The notes: a model not told the origin generated them from the sequence alone. Shown: positions 8,723-17,823, counted from the stretch's first letter. The stretch is 54,039 nucleotides of DNA from Candidatus Cloacimonadota bacterium (GCA_020532515.1 JAJBAY010000004.1:1-54039), one strand, 5' to 3'. Translations and numbers: made by a program.

Positions 8723-9651
8723 AGATAGTTTTTGCCGGCAGCTCAGAATATGCTATTCCTGCTTTGAAAGCCTTGCTTTCTTCAGCAGAGCATAATCTGG
8801 CTCTGGTGCTCAGTCAGCCCGAGAGTCCCAAGGGCAGAAAGCAAAAGCTGGAAGATACTCCGCTCACTATCTACGCCCGAAAGCAGGGTCTGAAAGTCTT
8901 TTGTCCAGAGGATGTAAACAGTCAGGAGAGTGTGGATTATATTCTGGGTCACAAGGCAGATATCCTGATCACCGCATCTTATGGAGCTTATCTAATGCGC
9001 AGATTGCGTCAGGGCTTTACCCAGGGTGCGATCAACCTGCATCCCTCGCTTTTGCCGAGCTATCGGGGCGCCTCACCCATCCGCACAGCCCTCTTAAATG
9101 GTGAAAAACACAGCGGTAATACTATTTTCAGGATCGTAGCCAAGATGGATGCCGGTCCCATATTAAGTCAAGAAAGTCTCAAGATAAGTGATGGCGAAAA
9201 CTACAGCTCTCTGCATGACAGACTGGCGCTCCAGGCGGCTGATCTTTTGCTCAAACTGCTGCCGGTTTTGCCAGATCTTCAGCCGCAAGAGCAGGATCAT
9301 GCAGCTGCCACTTTTTCAAATAAGATCGATAAAGACGATCTGATCCTGGATTTTGACCGCCAGAGCAAGAGCTTGGAGAATCAGATCCGCGCTTACTCCC
9401 TGGTTCCCGGCGCTTTTGCAAAGTTCCGGGATACAAAACTGAAGATCCTATCTGCGGAGCCTGCAAGCTCTCTCTCGGATTTTCCTCCAGGACATATCAT
9501 TGAAATCATCAAAAATAACGGCTTTGCCATCTCCACAAAAGATGGCCAGCTCTTAGTTCACCAAGTTCAGGCTGCCGGTAAGAAAATAATGGATGCCTAT
9601 AGCTACCATCTGGGAGCCAGGCTCCAGGTGGGCGAGAGGATAGGAAGATGA
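8719..9651 (+). CDS. fmt: Methionyl-tRNA formyltransferase
   Basis: Transfers a formyl group from 10-formyl-THF to Met-tRNA(fMet). The 310-residue protein has the normal two-domain layout. The N-terminal formyltransferase fold carries NLHPSLLPSYRGASPI (106-121, catalytic Asn106 and His108) and Asp144 in KMDAGPIL. The C-terminal OB-fold-like tRNA-binding domain covers about 205-305. The start overlaps def (ATGA) and the stop overlaps the DUF116 gene (ATGA). Confidence 0.96.
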   Translation: MKIVFAGSSEYAIPALKALLSSAEHNLALVLSQPESPKGRKQKLEDTPLTIYARKQGLKVFCPEDVNSQESVDYILGHKADILITASYGAYLMRRLRQGFTQGAINLHPSLLPSYRGASPIRTALLNGEKHSGNTIFRIVAKMDAGPILSQESLKISDGENYSSLHDRLALQAADLLLKLLPVLPDLQPQEQDHAAATFSNKIDKDDLILDFDRQSKSLENQIRAYSLVPGAFAKFRDTKLKILSAEPASSLSDFPPGHIIEIIKNNGFAISTKDGQLLVHQVQAAGKKIMDAYSYHLGARLQVGERIGR

Positions 9652-10397
9652 AAGAAGATTATCTAAACGTTATCAAGTTTCCTTTGCTTGTGAGCCTTAG
9701 TTTGGCGGTCATAGCGGCTGCCTTTTTTGGCCTTGTCTTTGGAAGTTATTTCAAATTGGGTTTATCCGCGAGTGAGACGGTGATCTATATCGTGCTCTTT
9801 GCGATTTTAGCAATTCTGGTTGCTTCCTGGGTCTTGAATCTGTTCAGCACCCATAGCCGGATTCGTCCCCGCTGGCTGGAGATTTACGCAAAATGGATGC
9901 TGGTGCATATCTACTACAATCTGGCCAGCTTCTTAGGTTATATCACCTTCCAGAAAAGGCAACAGATGCAGGAAAGCTTTCTGAATTTTAACAACGAGAT
10001 CGTGCTATCTGCCGCCAAAAACATCAATCACACCAATATCCTGCTGCTCCTGCCGCACTGTCTGCAAAATTCCAAATGCAAGATTCGCGTCACTGCAAAT
10101 ATCAATGACTGCGCTTCCTGCGGCAAATGTGAAATAGCAGAGCTCAAGGCTTTGGCTGAAAAGCTGAGTGTGAAGGCCGCAGTGGCCACTGGTGGCTCTT
10201 TGGCGCGTAAGATCATACGGGATGTGATGCCGGATGTGATCGTGGCTGTAGCGTGTCATAGAGACCTTACCGATGGCGTGCGGGATGCCTGGAGATTCCC
10301 CACCTTTGGCGTTTTGAACGAACGTCCCAATGGCCCTTGCTTTGAAACCTGTGTCAGCCTGCACACCATAGAATTTGCCATCCGGAAGTTTCAGTGA
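9648..10397 (+). CDS. DUF116 membrane protein
   Basis: The 249-residue protein has two predicted N-terminal transmembrane helices (about 9-33 and 42-66) and a Cys-rich cytoplasmic domain of the DUF116 type (LLPHCLQNSKCKIR, then CASCGKC at 155-161, VACHRDL and GPCFETCVS). The Cys pattern suggests an iron-sulfur cluster or zinc site, which is an inference; no reaction is established for the family. It sits between fmt and the HtrA-like protease with 4-nt overlaps on both sides. Confidence 0.85.
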   Translation: MKEDYLNVIKFPLLVSLSLAVIAAAFFGLVFGSYFKLGLSASETVIYIVLFAILAILVASWVLNLFSTHSRIRPRWLEIYAKWMLVHIYYNLASFLGYITFQKRQQMQESFLNFNNEIVLSAAKNINHTNILLLLPHCLQNSKCKIRVTANINDCASCGKCEIAELKALAEKLSVKAAVATGGSLARKIIRDVMPDVIVAVACHRDLTDGVRDAWRFPTFGVLNERPNGPCFETCVSLHTIEFAIRKFQ

Positions 10398-11233
10398 AGA
10401 CTTCCCATATCCTTCTTCTGGGCCTGATTATCCTGATTCTCAATGCCGGCATCAGCCTGGTTTTGATCAATCAATTCCGCTCCCGTCCCACTCCCATTGC
10501 CACGATGTTCGGTGATCCCAGCATACCCTGTGACAGCATCGGCACCAGCCGGCAAAATGCCATTACCCATGCCGTGGCCGAAATCGCCCCTGCCGTGGTG
10601 AGTGTAAATGTGATCAAGACCCAGATCGTGCGCGGACGCATCCCTTCCAATTTCGGCTTCTTTGGCTTCTTTGATTTCTTTGGCCCTGTCCAACGCAAGG
10701 TGCAGTCCATCGGTAGCGGGGTGATTTATGATCCCCAAGGCTACATCATCACCAATGCCCATGTGGTAAATGGCGCCACCGAGATCAAGGTCGTGCTGCC
10801 GGATCAACGCGAATTTGCGGCAGAATTGATCGGCATCGATGCTGTGCATGATATCGCCAAGCTGCGCATCAAAAGCAATCAATTGCCCCATGCCCGTCTT
10901 GGAAATTCCGATAACCTCATGGTGGGTGAATGGAGCATCGCTTTGGGCAATCCTTACGGCTATCTGATGAACGATGCCAAGCCCAGCGTGACCGTGGGTG
11001 TGATCTCCGCTCTGGGACGCAACATCTCCCAGGATCAAGGCGGCAGTGAGTACTTAAATATGATTCAGACCGATACCGCCATCAATCAAGGCAATAGCGG
11101 CGGTCCCCTGGTCAATATCCATGGCGAAGTGATCGGCATCAATACCTTTATCTTTTCTGAGACCGGTGGCAGCATCGGTTTGGGCTTTGCCATTCCGATC
11201 AATACCGTCAAAGGCTTGATGGGTAATATCTAA
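10394..11233 (+). CDS. Membrane-anchored HtrA/DegS-type serine protease without a PDZ domain
   Basis: The 279-residue protein has an uncleaved N-terminal membrane anchor (about 6-27) followed by a trypsin-like protease domain. The catalytic triad is present: His123 (TNAHVV), Asp153 (VHDIAKL) and Ser235 (GNSGGPL). HtrA family members usually carry one or two PDZ domains after the protease; here the protein ends at the last protease strand (GFAIPINTVKGLM), so no PDZ is encoded. GTG is the start codon, within a GTGA overlap with the DUF116 gene, with GGAAG at 10384-10388. A periplasmic quality-control role is inferred from the family. Confidence 0.9.
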   Translation: MKTSHILLLGLIILILNAGISLVLINQFRSRPTPIATMFGDPSIPCDSIGTSRQNAITHAVAEIAPAVVSVNVIKTQIVRGRIPSNFGFFGFFDFFGPVQRKVQSIGSGVIYDPQGYIITNAHVVNGATEIKVVLPDQREFAAELIGIDAVHDIAKLRIKSNQLPHARLGNSDNLMVGEWSIALGNPYGYLMNDAKPSVTVGVISALGRNISQDQGGSEYLNMIQTDTAINQGNSGGPLVNIHGEVIGINTFIFSETGGSIGLGFAIPINTVKGLMGNI

Positions 11234-11234
11234 G

Positions 11235-12989
11235 ATGAAGATCAGAATGCCGTCTGTCCAGAGCCGTAGAATCCTCTTTCTGCTGGCCGTGTTTTGTCTG
11301 GTTTATGCCAGCCTTCCTGCTCTATCCGCCTGGAATGCCCCCGGCGACACTCTTACGGTGATTATGCGGCCGATTCTGAATATCCCCGCCATCCACATTC
11401 CTGGAGAGACGCTCTTGATCACGGCTTTGGCAGCGCAGAATACCACCGGCTTTGCTGCGGCGCTGCTGCATGGCTCAAAGCGCATTCCCTTACAGGTTAT
11501 TGCTCAGACTTTTAACCCCTTATTTGGCACCTGGGTATTGCAATGCCCTATCCCCGAAGTGGCAGTTTACGAGCTTTACGATCTGGAAGTAACAGCGAAT
11601 GGCGGCATTCACGATATCACCCAGCATGCTGTGAAGCTACTTCCCACCCGCAAAACGAATTACTACTTTATGCACATCACCGATCTGCATCTGCCGAATC
11701 GGTTGAATTATCCCAATTCCGGCTATGATACGGATTCCACCGAGGTGGTTAATTTCAGGGCTGTGATCGATGATATCAATCTCATCAACCCCGAATTTGT
11801 CTTGATCACCGGAGACCTCATCAATGAAGGCGAGCTGGAAGATCTGGCGGGACAGTATTGGTATGGCTGGACTCAGCGGCTTTTGGCTTTGATCGAAGTT
11901 CCCGTATATGTAGTGAGCGGAAATCACGACATCGGTGGCTGGAACTCTACTCCCGGCCCTCAGGGCTCTGCCCGGCGTCATTGGTGGCGCTATTTTGGCT
12001 GGCCTTGGCTGAATAACAGCAATTCAAACTGGGATTATCACACTCAGGATTACAGTTTTGACTATGGCGATGTGCAGTATATCGGCCTGGAAACCTATAT
12101 CAATTACGATCGCTGGCGCAACAATATCTATGGCAATAATTCCCTGATCAACCCCCAACGCCTTTGGTTGGAAAACGAGATTGCCACTTCCGAGGCCTCG
12201 GCCCGGGTGCTGTTCTATCATTACGATTTTGGCGAAGAGATCTATCAGGATGAGCTGAATGCGGATATGGTCCTCTGGGGACACACTCATCAAAATAGCG
12301 GTTACATCAATCAATATCCTTACAATCTCAGCACCAAAAGTCTTTGTAGATACAGAGCTTACCGCACCATCAAGGTAAATGGCACGAATTTCTCCCCCCA
12401 ATACACCGTGGATGCAGGCAGCAGCGGAACCTCGATCTACAATTACTTTCTGCCTTCAAACGAGGGCATCGCCGATAGCGTGAGCTGCACGATTATCAAC
12501 AATCAAAGCATCAGCTACGACGAAGGCTTGATCAAATTCATCATGCCCCCCGGAAACAATGATTATCAGGTCTATGGTGGCCTTTTGCAGCAGGTGGATC
12601 GTGGGGAACAGCACAACGTCTGTTATGTAAAAGTGCATATTTTACCCAATCTGACGCGCACCATCAGCATCGTAGCCAGTGCAGAAATAGGCAATGCAGA
12701 CGAGGTGGGCTCAGTCCCCTTTGAGCTGATCAGAAGCTGGCCGAATCCCTTCTCCGAAAGCGCGAATATCCATTTGAAATTCCCCAGCAGCGCGCCTTTA
12801 AGAGTCTCAATCTACAACCTCCGCGGTGCCAAAATCCGTGATTTATACGATGACATCACCAAAGCTGGAGATCTGAGCCTGGTTTGGGATGGCAAAGATC
12901 AGAAAGCCACAGCCCAAGCCGCCGGCATCTACTTTCTCAAAGCGGAATTCGCCGGGCAGAGCCAAGTCCATAAGTTGATTAAATATTAG
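11235..12989 (+). CDS. Secreted calcineurin-like phosphoesterase with C-terminal sorting domain
   Basis: The 584-residue protein has a signal peptide (1-32, ending LSA), a beta-rich N-terminal domain (about 35-140), a metallophosphoesterase domain (about 143-370) and a C-terminal FlgD-like/T9SS type A sorting domain (about 500-584: WPNPFSESANI ... AGIYFLKAEF ... HKLIKY). The two-metal motifs are complete: TDLH (149-152), GDL (193-195), GNHD (229-232), YH (328-329) and GHTH (349-352). It probably hydrolyses a phosphoester outside the cell or at its surface; the substrate is unknown. It follows the protease gene by 1 nt and is likely the last gene of this operon. Confidence 0.9.
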   Translation: MKIRMPSVQSRRILFLLAVFCLVYASLPALSAWNAPGDTLTVIMRPILNIPAIHIPGETLLITALAAQNTTGFAAALLHGSKRIPLQVIAQTFNPLFGTWVLQCPIPEVAVYELYDLEVTANGGIHDITQHAVKLLPTRKTNYYFMHITDLHLPNRLNYPNSGYDTDSTEVVNFRAVIDDINLINPEFVLITGDLINEGELEDLAGQYWYGWTQRLLALIEVPVYVVSGNHDIGGWNSTPGPQGSARRHWWRYFGWPWLNNSNSNWDYHTQDYSFDYGDVQYIGLETYINYDRWRNNIYGNNSLINPQRLWLENEIATSEASARVLFYHYDFGEEIYQDELNADMVLWGHTHQNSGYINQYPYNLSTKSLCRYRAYRTIKVNGTNFSPQYTVDAGSSGTSIYNYFLPSNEGIADSVSCTIINNQSISYDEGLIKFIMPPGNNDYQVYGGLLQQVDRGEQHNVCYVKVHILPNLTRTISIVASAEIGNADEVGSVPFELIRSWPNPFSESANIHLKFPSSAPLRVSIYNLRGAKIRDLYDDITKAGDLSLVWDGKDQKATAQAAGIYFLKAEFAGQSQVHKLIKY

Positions 12990-13017
12990 CCGTAACGCTG
13001 GATTCATCCGGCCGTAG

Positions 13018-13037
13018 CACTGTCTTCAGACGGTGCG
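13018..13037. repeat. Small hairpin in a CGTAG-type element
   Basis: GCACTGTC pairs with GACGGTGC (one T-G) around TTCA. It is preceded by CGTA and followed by GTGTAG, so it resembles the CGTAG...CTAC hairpins elsewhere in the window, though it is the most divergent member. It lacks a T-run and is not a standard terminator. Confidence 0.4.
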
Positions 13038-13051
13038 TGTAGTAAATTAAA

Positions 13052-13098
13052 AGAATAGTCACACGGATTTTGCGGATCAAACGGATTACCACGGATAA
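13052..13098. repeat. Dispersed CGGAT-periodic element, copy 1
   Basis: AGTCACACGGATT is followed by three more CGGAT/GGAT words about 10 bp apart. Nearly the same arrangement occurs at 39951-39996, and a degenerate relative lies at 34159-34190. All copies are intergenic. Confidence 0.7.
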
Positions 13099-13152
13099 TG
13101 AAGATCACGGGAATCCACTGGACGCGAAACGATCCAATCCATACGCCCCTCG

Positions 13153-13224
13153 CTAAATCGTTAAATCGTTAAATCGTTAAAACGTTAAATCGTTAAAACG
13201 CTAAAACCCCAAAACCCCAAAACC
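13153..13224. repeat. 8-bp tandem array (nine units)
   Basis: Nine consecutive 8-bp units change step by step from CTAAATCG/TTAAATCG through TTAAAACG and CTAAAACC to CCAAAACC. The constant 8-bp phase shows it is one array, not two unrelated runs. Confidence 0.85.
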
Positions 13225-13296
13225 CCACAAAAAGCTATTGACACAAATCCCCCCTCATCACAGCCTTACCTCATAGACTTAAAACATGGAGAAAAC

Positions 13297-14331
13297 ATGC
13301 GCATAAATGGCAAGCAGTACCGCTCAGTCTGGTTTGAACAAGGCCGGCTGATCATGATAGATCAAAACAAAATCCCTTATGAATTTGCACTAAAAGAATA
13401 TACTACTTACCTGGAGGTAGCCGCAGCGATCCGTGATATGACGGTTCGTGGCGCTCCTGCCATCGGCGCAGCAGGTGCCTTTGGCATGGCTTTGGCAGCA
13501 GTGGCGGCACCGGATCAGAAGTTCCGCGCCTATCTACGCAGCGCCCGGGATGAGCTGATTTCCACTCGCCCCACAGCCGTGGATCTTTCCATCGGAGTGG
13601 AGTATGTCTATGAATCTGCGCTGAAGTTTATCCCGGATTTGCCTCATGCCCGTCAGGTGGCCGTTTTAGCCGCCACTGAATTTGCCAATAAAAGCGCGGA
13701 TGATTGCCTGAAGCTGGGTAAGATCGGCGCGGAGCTGATCGAAGATGGTGCCCGCATCCTCACTCACTGCAATGCCGGAGCCCTGGCCACTGTGGATCAT
13801 GGCACCGCCCTTTCTGTGATCCGCCATGCGCATAAACAGGGTAAAAACATCTTCGTTTATGTCTCTGAGACCCGTCCCCGTTTCCAGGGTGCCCGGCTCA
13901 CAGCTTTTGAACTGGAGCAAGAGGGCATTCCTCACGCCATTATTGCCGATTCCGCTGCGGGTTTTTATTTCTGGAAAGAGCAGATCGATCTGGTGATCAC
14001 CGGTGCGGATAGAATCTGCCTGAATGGTGATATCGCCAATAAGATCGGCACTTATGAGAAGGCGGTGATGGCCCATGTGCACAAGGTGCCTTTTTATATA
14101 GCCGCTCCGGACAGCACCTTCGATCTGGCTTGCGCCCAAGGTGAAGATATTCCCATCGAAATCCGCGATGAAGACGAGATCAAACTTTTCAATGGCAGCT
14201 ATTTGGCAAACCCAGGCTCTCCTGCCCTGAACCCCGCTTTTGATATCACCCCTGCCAAATATATCACCGGCATCATCACCCCCAAAGGCGTATTTTCTCC
14301 CCAGGAAGCCGCGCAAAGGATGCAATCATGA
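13297..14331 (+). CDS. mtnA: S-methyl-5-thioribose-1-phosphate isomerase
   Basis: Converts 5-methylthioribose 1-phosphate to 5-methylthioribulose 1-phosphate in methylthioadenosine salvage. The 344-residue protein has RGAPAIG (51-57), the catalytic Cys158 in HCNAGALAT, ETRP (191-194), catalytic Asp238 in GADRI and NKIGT (248-252). These patterns separate it from the eIF2B-like ribose-1,5-bisphosphate isomerases, although some overlap in substrate cannot be excluded. The start has GGAG at 13288-13291 and the stop overlaps mtaD (ATGA). Confidence 0.95.
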   Translation: MRINGKQYRSVWFEQGRLIMIDQNKIPYEFALKEYTTYLEVAAAIRDMTVRGAPAIGAAGAFGMALAAVAAPDQKFRAYLRSARDELISTRPTAVDLSIGVEYVYESALKFIPDLPHARQVAVLAATEFANKSADDCLKLGKIGAELIEDGARILTHCNAGALATVDHGTALSVIRHAHKQGKNIFVYVSETRPRFQGARLTAFELEQEGIPHAIIADSAAGFYFWKEQIDLVITGADRICLNGDIANKIGTYEKAVMAHVHKVPFYIAAPDSTFDLACAQGEDIPIEIRDEDEIKLFNGSYLANPGSPALNPAFDITPAKYITGIITPKGVFSPQEAAQRMQS

Positions 14332-15644
14332 GCAAATGTGATATGATCATCACAGGTGGCAGCTTTATCACCATGGATCCGGAATTCCGCATTCTGAACG
14401 AGCATTTTATGGTCATCGATCAGGGGCGCATAGTGGATATATTGCCCCTGGACCAGCTCAAGCAGTACAAGGGCAAAAAAAACCGCGATGCCTCCGGCTG
14501 CCTCATCACTCCTGGCTTTATCAATGCCCACAGCCACATGCCCATGAGCTATTTCCGCGGGCTGGCAGATGATCTGCCTCTCTACACCTGGCTGAAGGAC
14601 TATATCTGGCCCCTGGAAGCCAAAATGATGACTCCGGAATTTGTCTATGATGCCTCTCTGCACTCTGCTGCGGAGATGATTCTGAATGGTATTACCCTCA
14701 CCAACGATATGTATTTTCAGAAAGAGCGCATCGCCGATGCCTGCATCAGAGCGGGACTGCGTGTGATCGTCAGTGAAGCCATCATTGCTCCCAAATACTC
14801 CGGTGATGGTCATGAATTTGCCGAAAAAGTGCAGGAATTTGAGAGCGCCTACCGGGATCAACCCTTGGTGGATTGCAGCATTGCCCCCCACGCCATCTAC
14901 ACCTGCTCCGGCGAGGTTTATTCCTCCTGTGCCCGTCTGGCTGCAGACAAGGGCTGGCTCTTGCACACCCATCTCAGTGAGACCCAGAAAGAGCTGGAAG
15001 ACTGCCTCAAAATCAACGGCAAGCGCCCCCTGGAATATCTGGCCTCTCTGGGCGTATTAGAGGCCAAATGTCTCTTTGCCCACGGCGTCTGGCTCTCTGG
15101 AAAGGAGCTGGAGCTGCTGGAAGCAAGCCATTCTGCCCTTGCTATCTGCACAGACAGCAATCTCAAGCTCGCCAGCGGCATTGCTCCGCTGGGTGATATG
15201 CTGAAGCGTCATCTGAGTGTAGCCATCGGCACAGACGGTGTGGCCAGCAACAATAACCTCGACATCCTCGAAGAGCTCAGCACCACCGCAAAACTGCACA
15301 AAGCTATCAATTCCGATCCGGAGTTTTTACCGGCCCGTGAGGCCTTTGCCCTCCTCACCATAGAAGGCGCCCGTGCCTTGGGCAAAGCTCAGGATCTGGG
15401 CTCCCTGCAGGCAGGGAAATGCGCCGATCTGCTGATCATTAATCTCCAAAATCTGCAAAGCCAACCGCTTTATCACCCTTATTCTCAGCTCGTCTATGCC
15501 TTGGGCGCAGAGCAGATCAGGGATGTAATGATCGCCGGAAACTTCGTGCTGAAAGACCACAAGCTCACCCATCTGGATGAAGCAGAATTGATCTCCACCG
15601 CCCAAGAATACCAAAGTAAAATTCTAAAAGAGTTAAAACCATGA
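14328..15644 (+). CDS. mtaD: 5-methylthioadenosine/S-adenosylhomocysteine deaminase-type amidohydrolase
   Basis: The 438-residue amidohydrolase has the full metal site: His68 and His70 (NAHSHM), His215 (HTHLSE), Glu218, His252 (AHGVW) and Asp303 (GTDGVASNN). The family includes MTA/SAH deaminases, guanine deaminase and TrzN/AtzA-like enzymes. The SNLKLASGIAP stretch and the neighbour mtnA favour deamination of methylthioadenosine and S-adenosylhomocysteine. Overlaps of 4 nt with both mtnA and smpB indicate co-translation. Confidence 0.85.
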   Translation: MSKCDMIITGGSFITMDPEFRILNEHFMVIDQGRIVDILPLDQLKQYKGKKNRDASGCLITPGFINAHSHMPMSYFRGLADDLPLYTWLKDYIWPLEAKMMTPEFVYDASLHSAAEMILNGITLTNDMYFQKERIADACIRAGLRVIVSEAIIAPKYSGDGHEFAEKVQEFESAYRDQPLVDCSIAPHAIYTCSGEVYSSCARLAADKGWLLHTHLSETQKELEDCLKINGKRPLEYLASLGVLEAKCLFAHGVWLSGKELELLEASHSALAICTDSNLKLASGIAPLGDMLKRHLSVAIGTDGVASNNNLDILEELSTTAKLHKAINSDPEFLPAREAFALLTIEGARALGKAQDLGSLQAGKCADLLIINLQNLQSQPLYHPYSQLVYALGAEQIRDVMIAGNFVLKDHKLTHLDEAELISTAQEYQSKILKELKP

Positions 15645-16090
15645 AAATCATCAAAAACCGCCGAGCCACCCACGAATACACTATTGAGCAAAAATACGAA
15701 GCCGGAATCGCCCTCAAAGGCAGTGAGATCAAGTCTATCCGCGATGGCATGGTGAACTTCAAGGACAGCTTTGCCCGCGTGAAAGACAACGAGTGCTGGC
15801 TGATGAATTTCCATATCTCGCCCTGGGAAAAAGCTTCCTTCTTCAATCATGATGCCACCCGCCCCCGCAGGTTACTCTTGCATAAACACGAAATCCGCCG
15901 TATGAAAGCCAAAGTGGATGAACAAGGCATGACTCTGATCCCTTTGGATATCTATATCAACGAACGTGGGCGCTGCAAACTCACCATCGCCGTGGCCAAA
16001 GGTAAGAAGTACTATGACAAACGCGAGGCCCTGCAACAGAAGGATCTGGAGCGGGAAAGAGCCCGTGACTTGAGTAATCCGGATCGATAG
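15641..16090 (+). CDS. smpB: SsrA-binding protein SmpB
   Basis: SmpB binds tmRNA and brings it to stalled ribosomes. The 149-residue protein has the beta-barrel core (NRRATHEYTIEQKYEAGIAL, KGSEIKSIRDGMVNFKDSFA) and a basic C-terminal tail. The usual start is IAKNKKA-like; here it is KIIKNRRA. It is co-translated with mtaD through an ATGA overlap. No tmRNA gene is seen beside it; the following 296 bases are too short and lack the tRNA-like ends. Confidence 0.96.
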   Translation: MKIIKNRRATHEYTIEQKYEAGIALKGSEIKSIRDGMVNFKDSFARVKDNECWLMNFHISPWEKASFFNHDATRPRRLLLHKHEIRRMKAKVDEQGMTLIPLDIYINERGRCKLTIAVAKGKKYYDKREALQQKDLERERARDLSNPDR

Positions 16091-16299
16091 GGGAGTTTTA
16101 GAGTTTTAAGGTTTTAACGTACAAGTGAACTTTTTTGGCCGGAATAGCTAGCAAAGCCGTGATTTTGGAAAAGAGGCGAAGCGAGACGAAAGCTTCCCAA
16201 GAGTCCAAATACAATGATTACTACTATTATATTAAACAATCTAATCGTCTCTCTCACATTTAGATAGATGATAGGAAAGATAGATATAAATAATATTCA

Positions 16300-16329
16300 T
16301 TGACAAGTCTAAGATATTCTAAAAATACT
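16300..16329 (+). promoter_or_regulatory. Putative sigma-70-type promoter of the FN3 lipoprotein gene
   Basis: A perfect TTGACA (16300-16305) is followed 18 nt later by AATACT (16324-16329, 4 of 6 to TATAAT). The site is 58 nt before the start codon. Confidence 0.5.
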
Positions 16330-16386
16330 GTGTCATGGGGTTTAGACTGAAGTTTTTCAGCAATAATGAGCCCCAGGAGGTTTGTT

Positions 16387-17823
16387 ATGAGAATCAGATG
16401 GATGATTCTTCTGTTTGTATCTGTGCTCATTGCGCTTAGCGGTTGTGAGCAAGACATTCTGAAACCGGCACTATATTCTCCCGGTAATGCCATTCAGAGG
16501 CCACTTTTTATCACTACGGATTTGCTTTCCGCAGATGGGAGCTTCACCACAGGTTATCGAAATTACAATATCAGAGCAGACCAAATCAATCTAAGCTGGA
16601 AAGCTGCCACTGATGATAATTTCCTCTGCTACAGGCTATTCCGTAATAATGTGGCACGACACACTTTTAATGATATCAATAGAACTACATTTACGGATGG
16701 ATCGGTGGTCAAGGATACACGTTATCTTTATACTATTGCCACGATATTGAAGAGTGGAATGAGCAAATCCGATACGCTCAGCATAAAAACTGCATCGCTC
16801 GCTGCTCCTGTGGTTTACAGCAGAGTAAATCAGGATAATAGCATCAAAATCATGTGGCAGGATAGGAGCGACATTCCCGGCAGCTTCGAGCTGTTTGTTG
16901 ATGGCACTTTGCTGGCCACCATTCCTGAATTTGCCGAATACTCTTATATTCATACCACTGCCCAGCACAATGTCCAATATACTTACACAGTGCAAAAGAA
17001 GGGCTTGTATTCGAACTCAGACGTCCAAACGCACAGTGTCTATAACAACTATGTTATGACCCCACCCCAACTGACTGGCCATCAAAATGGCAGTGAACTG
17101 TCTGTAAATCTATCCTGGACTGATGATTGTACATCACAGACCGGTTACAAAGTCTATCGCCGTGCTGTGGGTGTTGACGCGGATTTCGTGATGATCCGTT
17201 CAATCACTTCGCCCATTCAGACCACTTACACGGACAGCAATGATCTGCAGTTGGGCACCACCTACAAATATGCTGTCAAGGCTGTCGATACGGTAAATGA
17301 CCCAATCGTGGAAACTGGATACTCAAATACCGTAAGTATATTGCTGCGGGAACAAACCACGCTGAACTACAATTTTGACAATGGGCTGATGCCGGGCAAT
17401 TTTGATTCCTGGGGCGATGCTCCATGGTACATCACAACCAAGCCAGGGAGCAGAAACTATTGTATCCGTTCAGGGGTAATCTCTGATGACGAATATAGTG
17501 GAGTGGATATTGAGCTCTCAATTCCGAACTATGCAAGCGTTACAGTGGATTTCGATTATTACGTAAGTAGTGAAAGTTACTATGACTGCTTATATTTTTA
17601 CTGTAGCGATGGTTGGTATGGAGATTGGTCGGGCAATACAGGTTGGCAGCATTTCACGCATACCTATACATATAATACAGACTATGGATGGAATGGTATA
17701 GGTTTTGAATATGAAAAAGACGAGTCAGTTAGTTCCGGATTGGACTGCGCCATGATCGACAATCTGAGCATCAGCTATGTCGAGAATGGAGATAAGAAAT
17801 ATGTCACTTTGGGAGGTGAGTAA
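16387..17823 (+). CDS. FN3-containing surface lipoprotein
   Basis: The 478-residue lipoprotein has a lipobox ending ALSGC (Cys20). About three fibronectin type III-like repeats span roughly 45-320, each with an INLSWKAATDDN- or SVNLSWTDDCTS-like opening and a Y(R/K)Y(T/A)I/V strand. A C-terminal jelly-roll-like domain follows (about 325-470; FDNGLMPGNFDSW ... DNLSISY). I chose ATG 16387 because AGGAGG (16375-16380) lies 6 nt upstream and the signal peptide begins there; an ATG at 16366 adds seven residues with no site. The stop overlaps the start of the barrel gene (TAATG), so the two are probably co-translated. A surface binding role is inferred. Confidence 0.85.
   Translation: MRIRWMILLFVSVLIALSGCEQDILKPALYSPGNAIQRPLFITTDLLSADGSFTTGYRNYNIRADQINLSWKAATDDNFLCYRLFRNNVARHTFNDINRTTFTDGSVVKDTRYLYTIATILKSGMSKSDTLSIKTASLAAPVVYSRVNQDNSIKIMWQDRSDIPGSFELFVDGTLLATIPEFAEYSYIHTTAQHNVQYTYTVQKKGLYSNSDVQTHSVYNNYVMTPPQLTGHQNGSELSVNLSWTDDCTSQTGYKVYRRAVGVDADFVMIRSITSPIQTTYTDSNDLQLGTTYKYAVKAVDTVNDPIVETGYSNTVSILLREQTTLNYNFDNGLMPGNFDSWGDAPWYITTKPGSRNYCIRSGVISDDEYSGVDIELSIPNYASVTVDFDYYVSSESYYDCLYFYCSDGWYGDWSGNTGWQHFTHTYTYNTDYGWNGIGFEYEKDESVSSGLDCAMIDNLSISYVENGDKKYVTLGGE

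Larger units (their letters stand above)
12990..13296. other. Spacer with three kinds of repeat
   Basis: No gene is seen. In order it holds a hairpin (13018-13037), a CGGAT-periodic element (13052-13098) and an 8-bp tandem array (13153-13224), each listed separately. A TTGACA at 13238-13243 lies 54 nt before mtnA, but no convincing -10 box follows at 16-19 nt. Confidence 0.6.

Noticed and set aside
13201-13224. C4A4 repeats resembling ciliate telomeres
   Set aside because: They keep the 8-bp phase of the preceding TTAAATCG array and are its degenerated end; there is no other sign of a chromosome end.
16091-16386. Possible tmRNA gene after smpB
   Set aside because: The spacer is only 296 bases and has no tRNA-like acceptor/T-arm or tag-reading frame.
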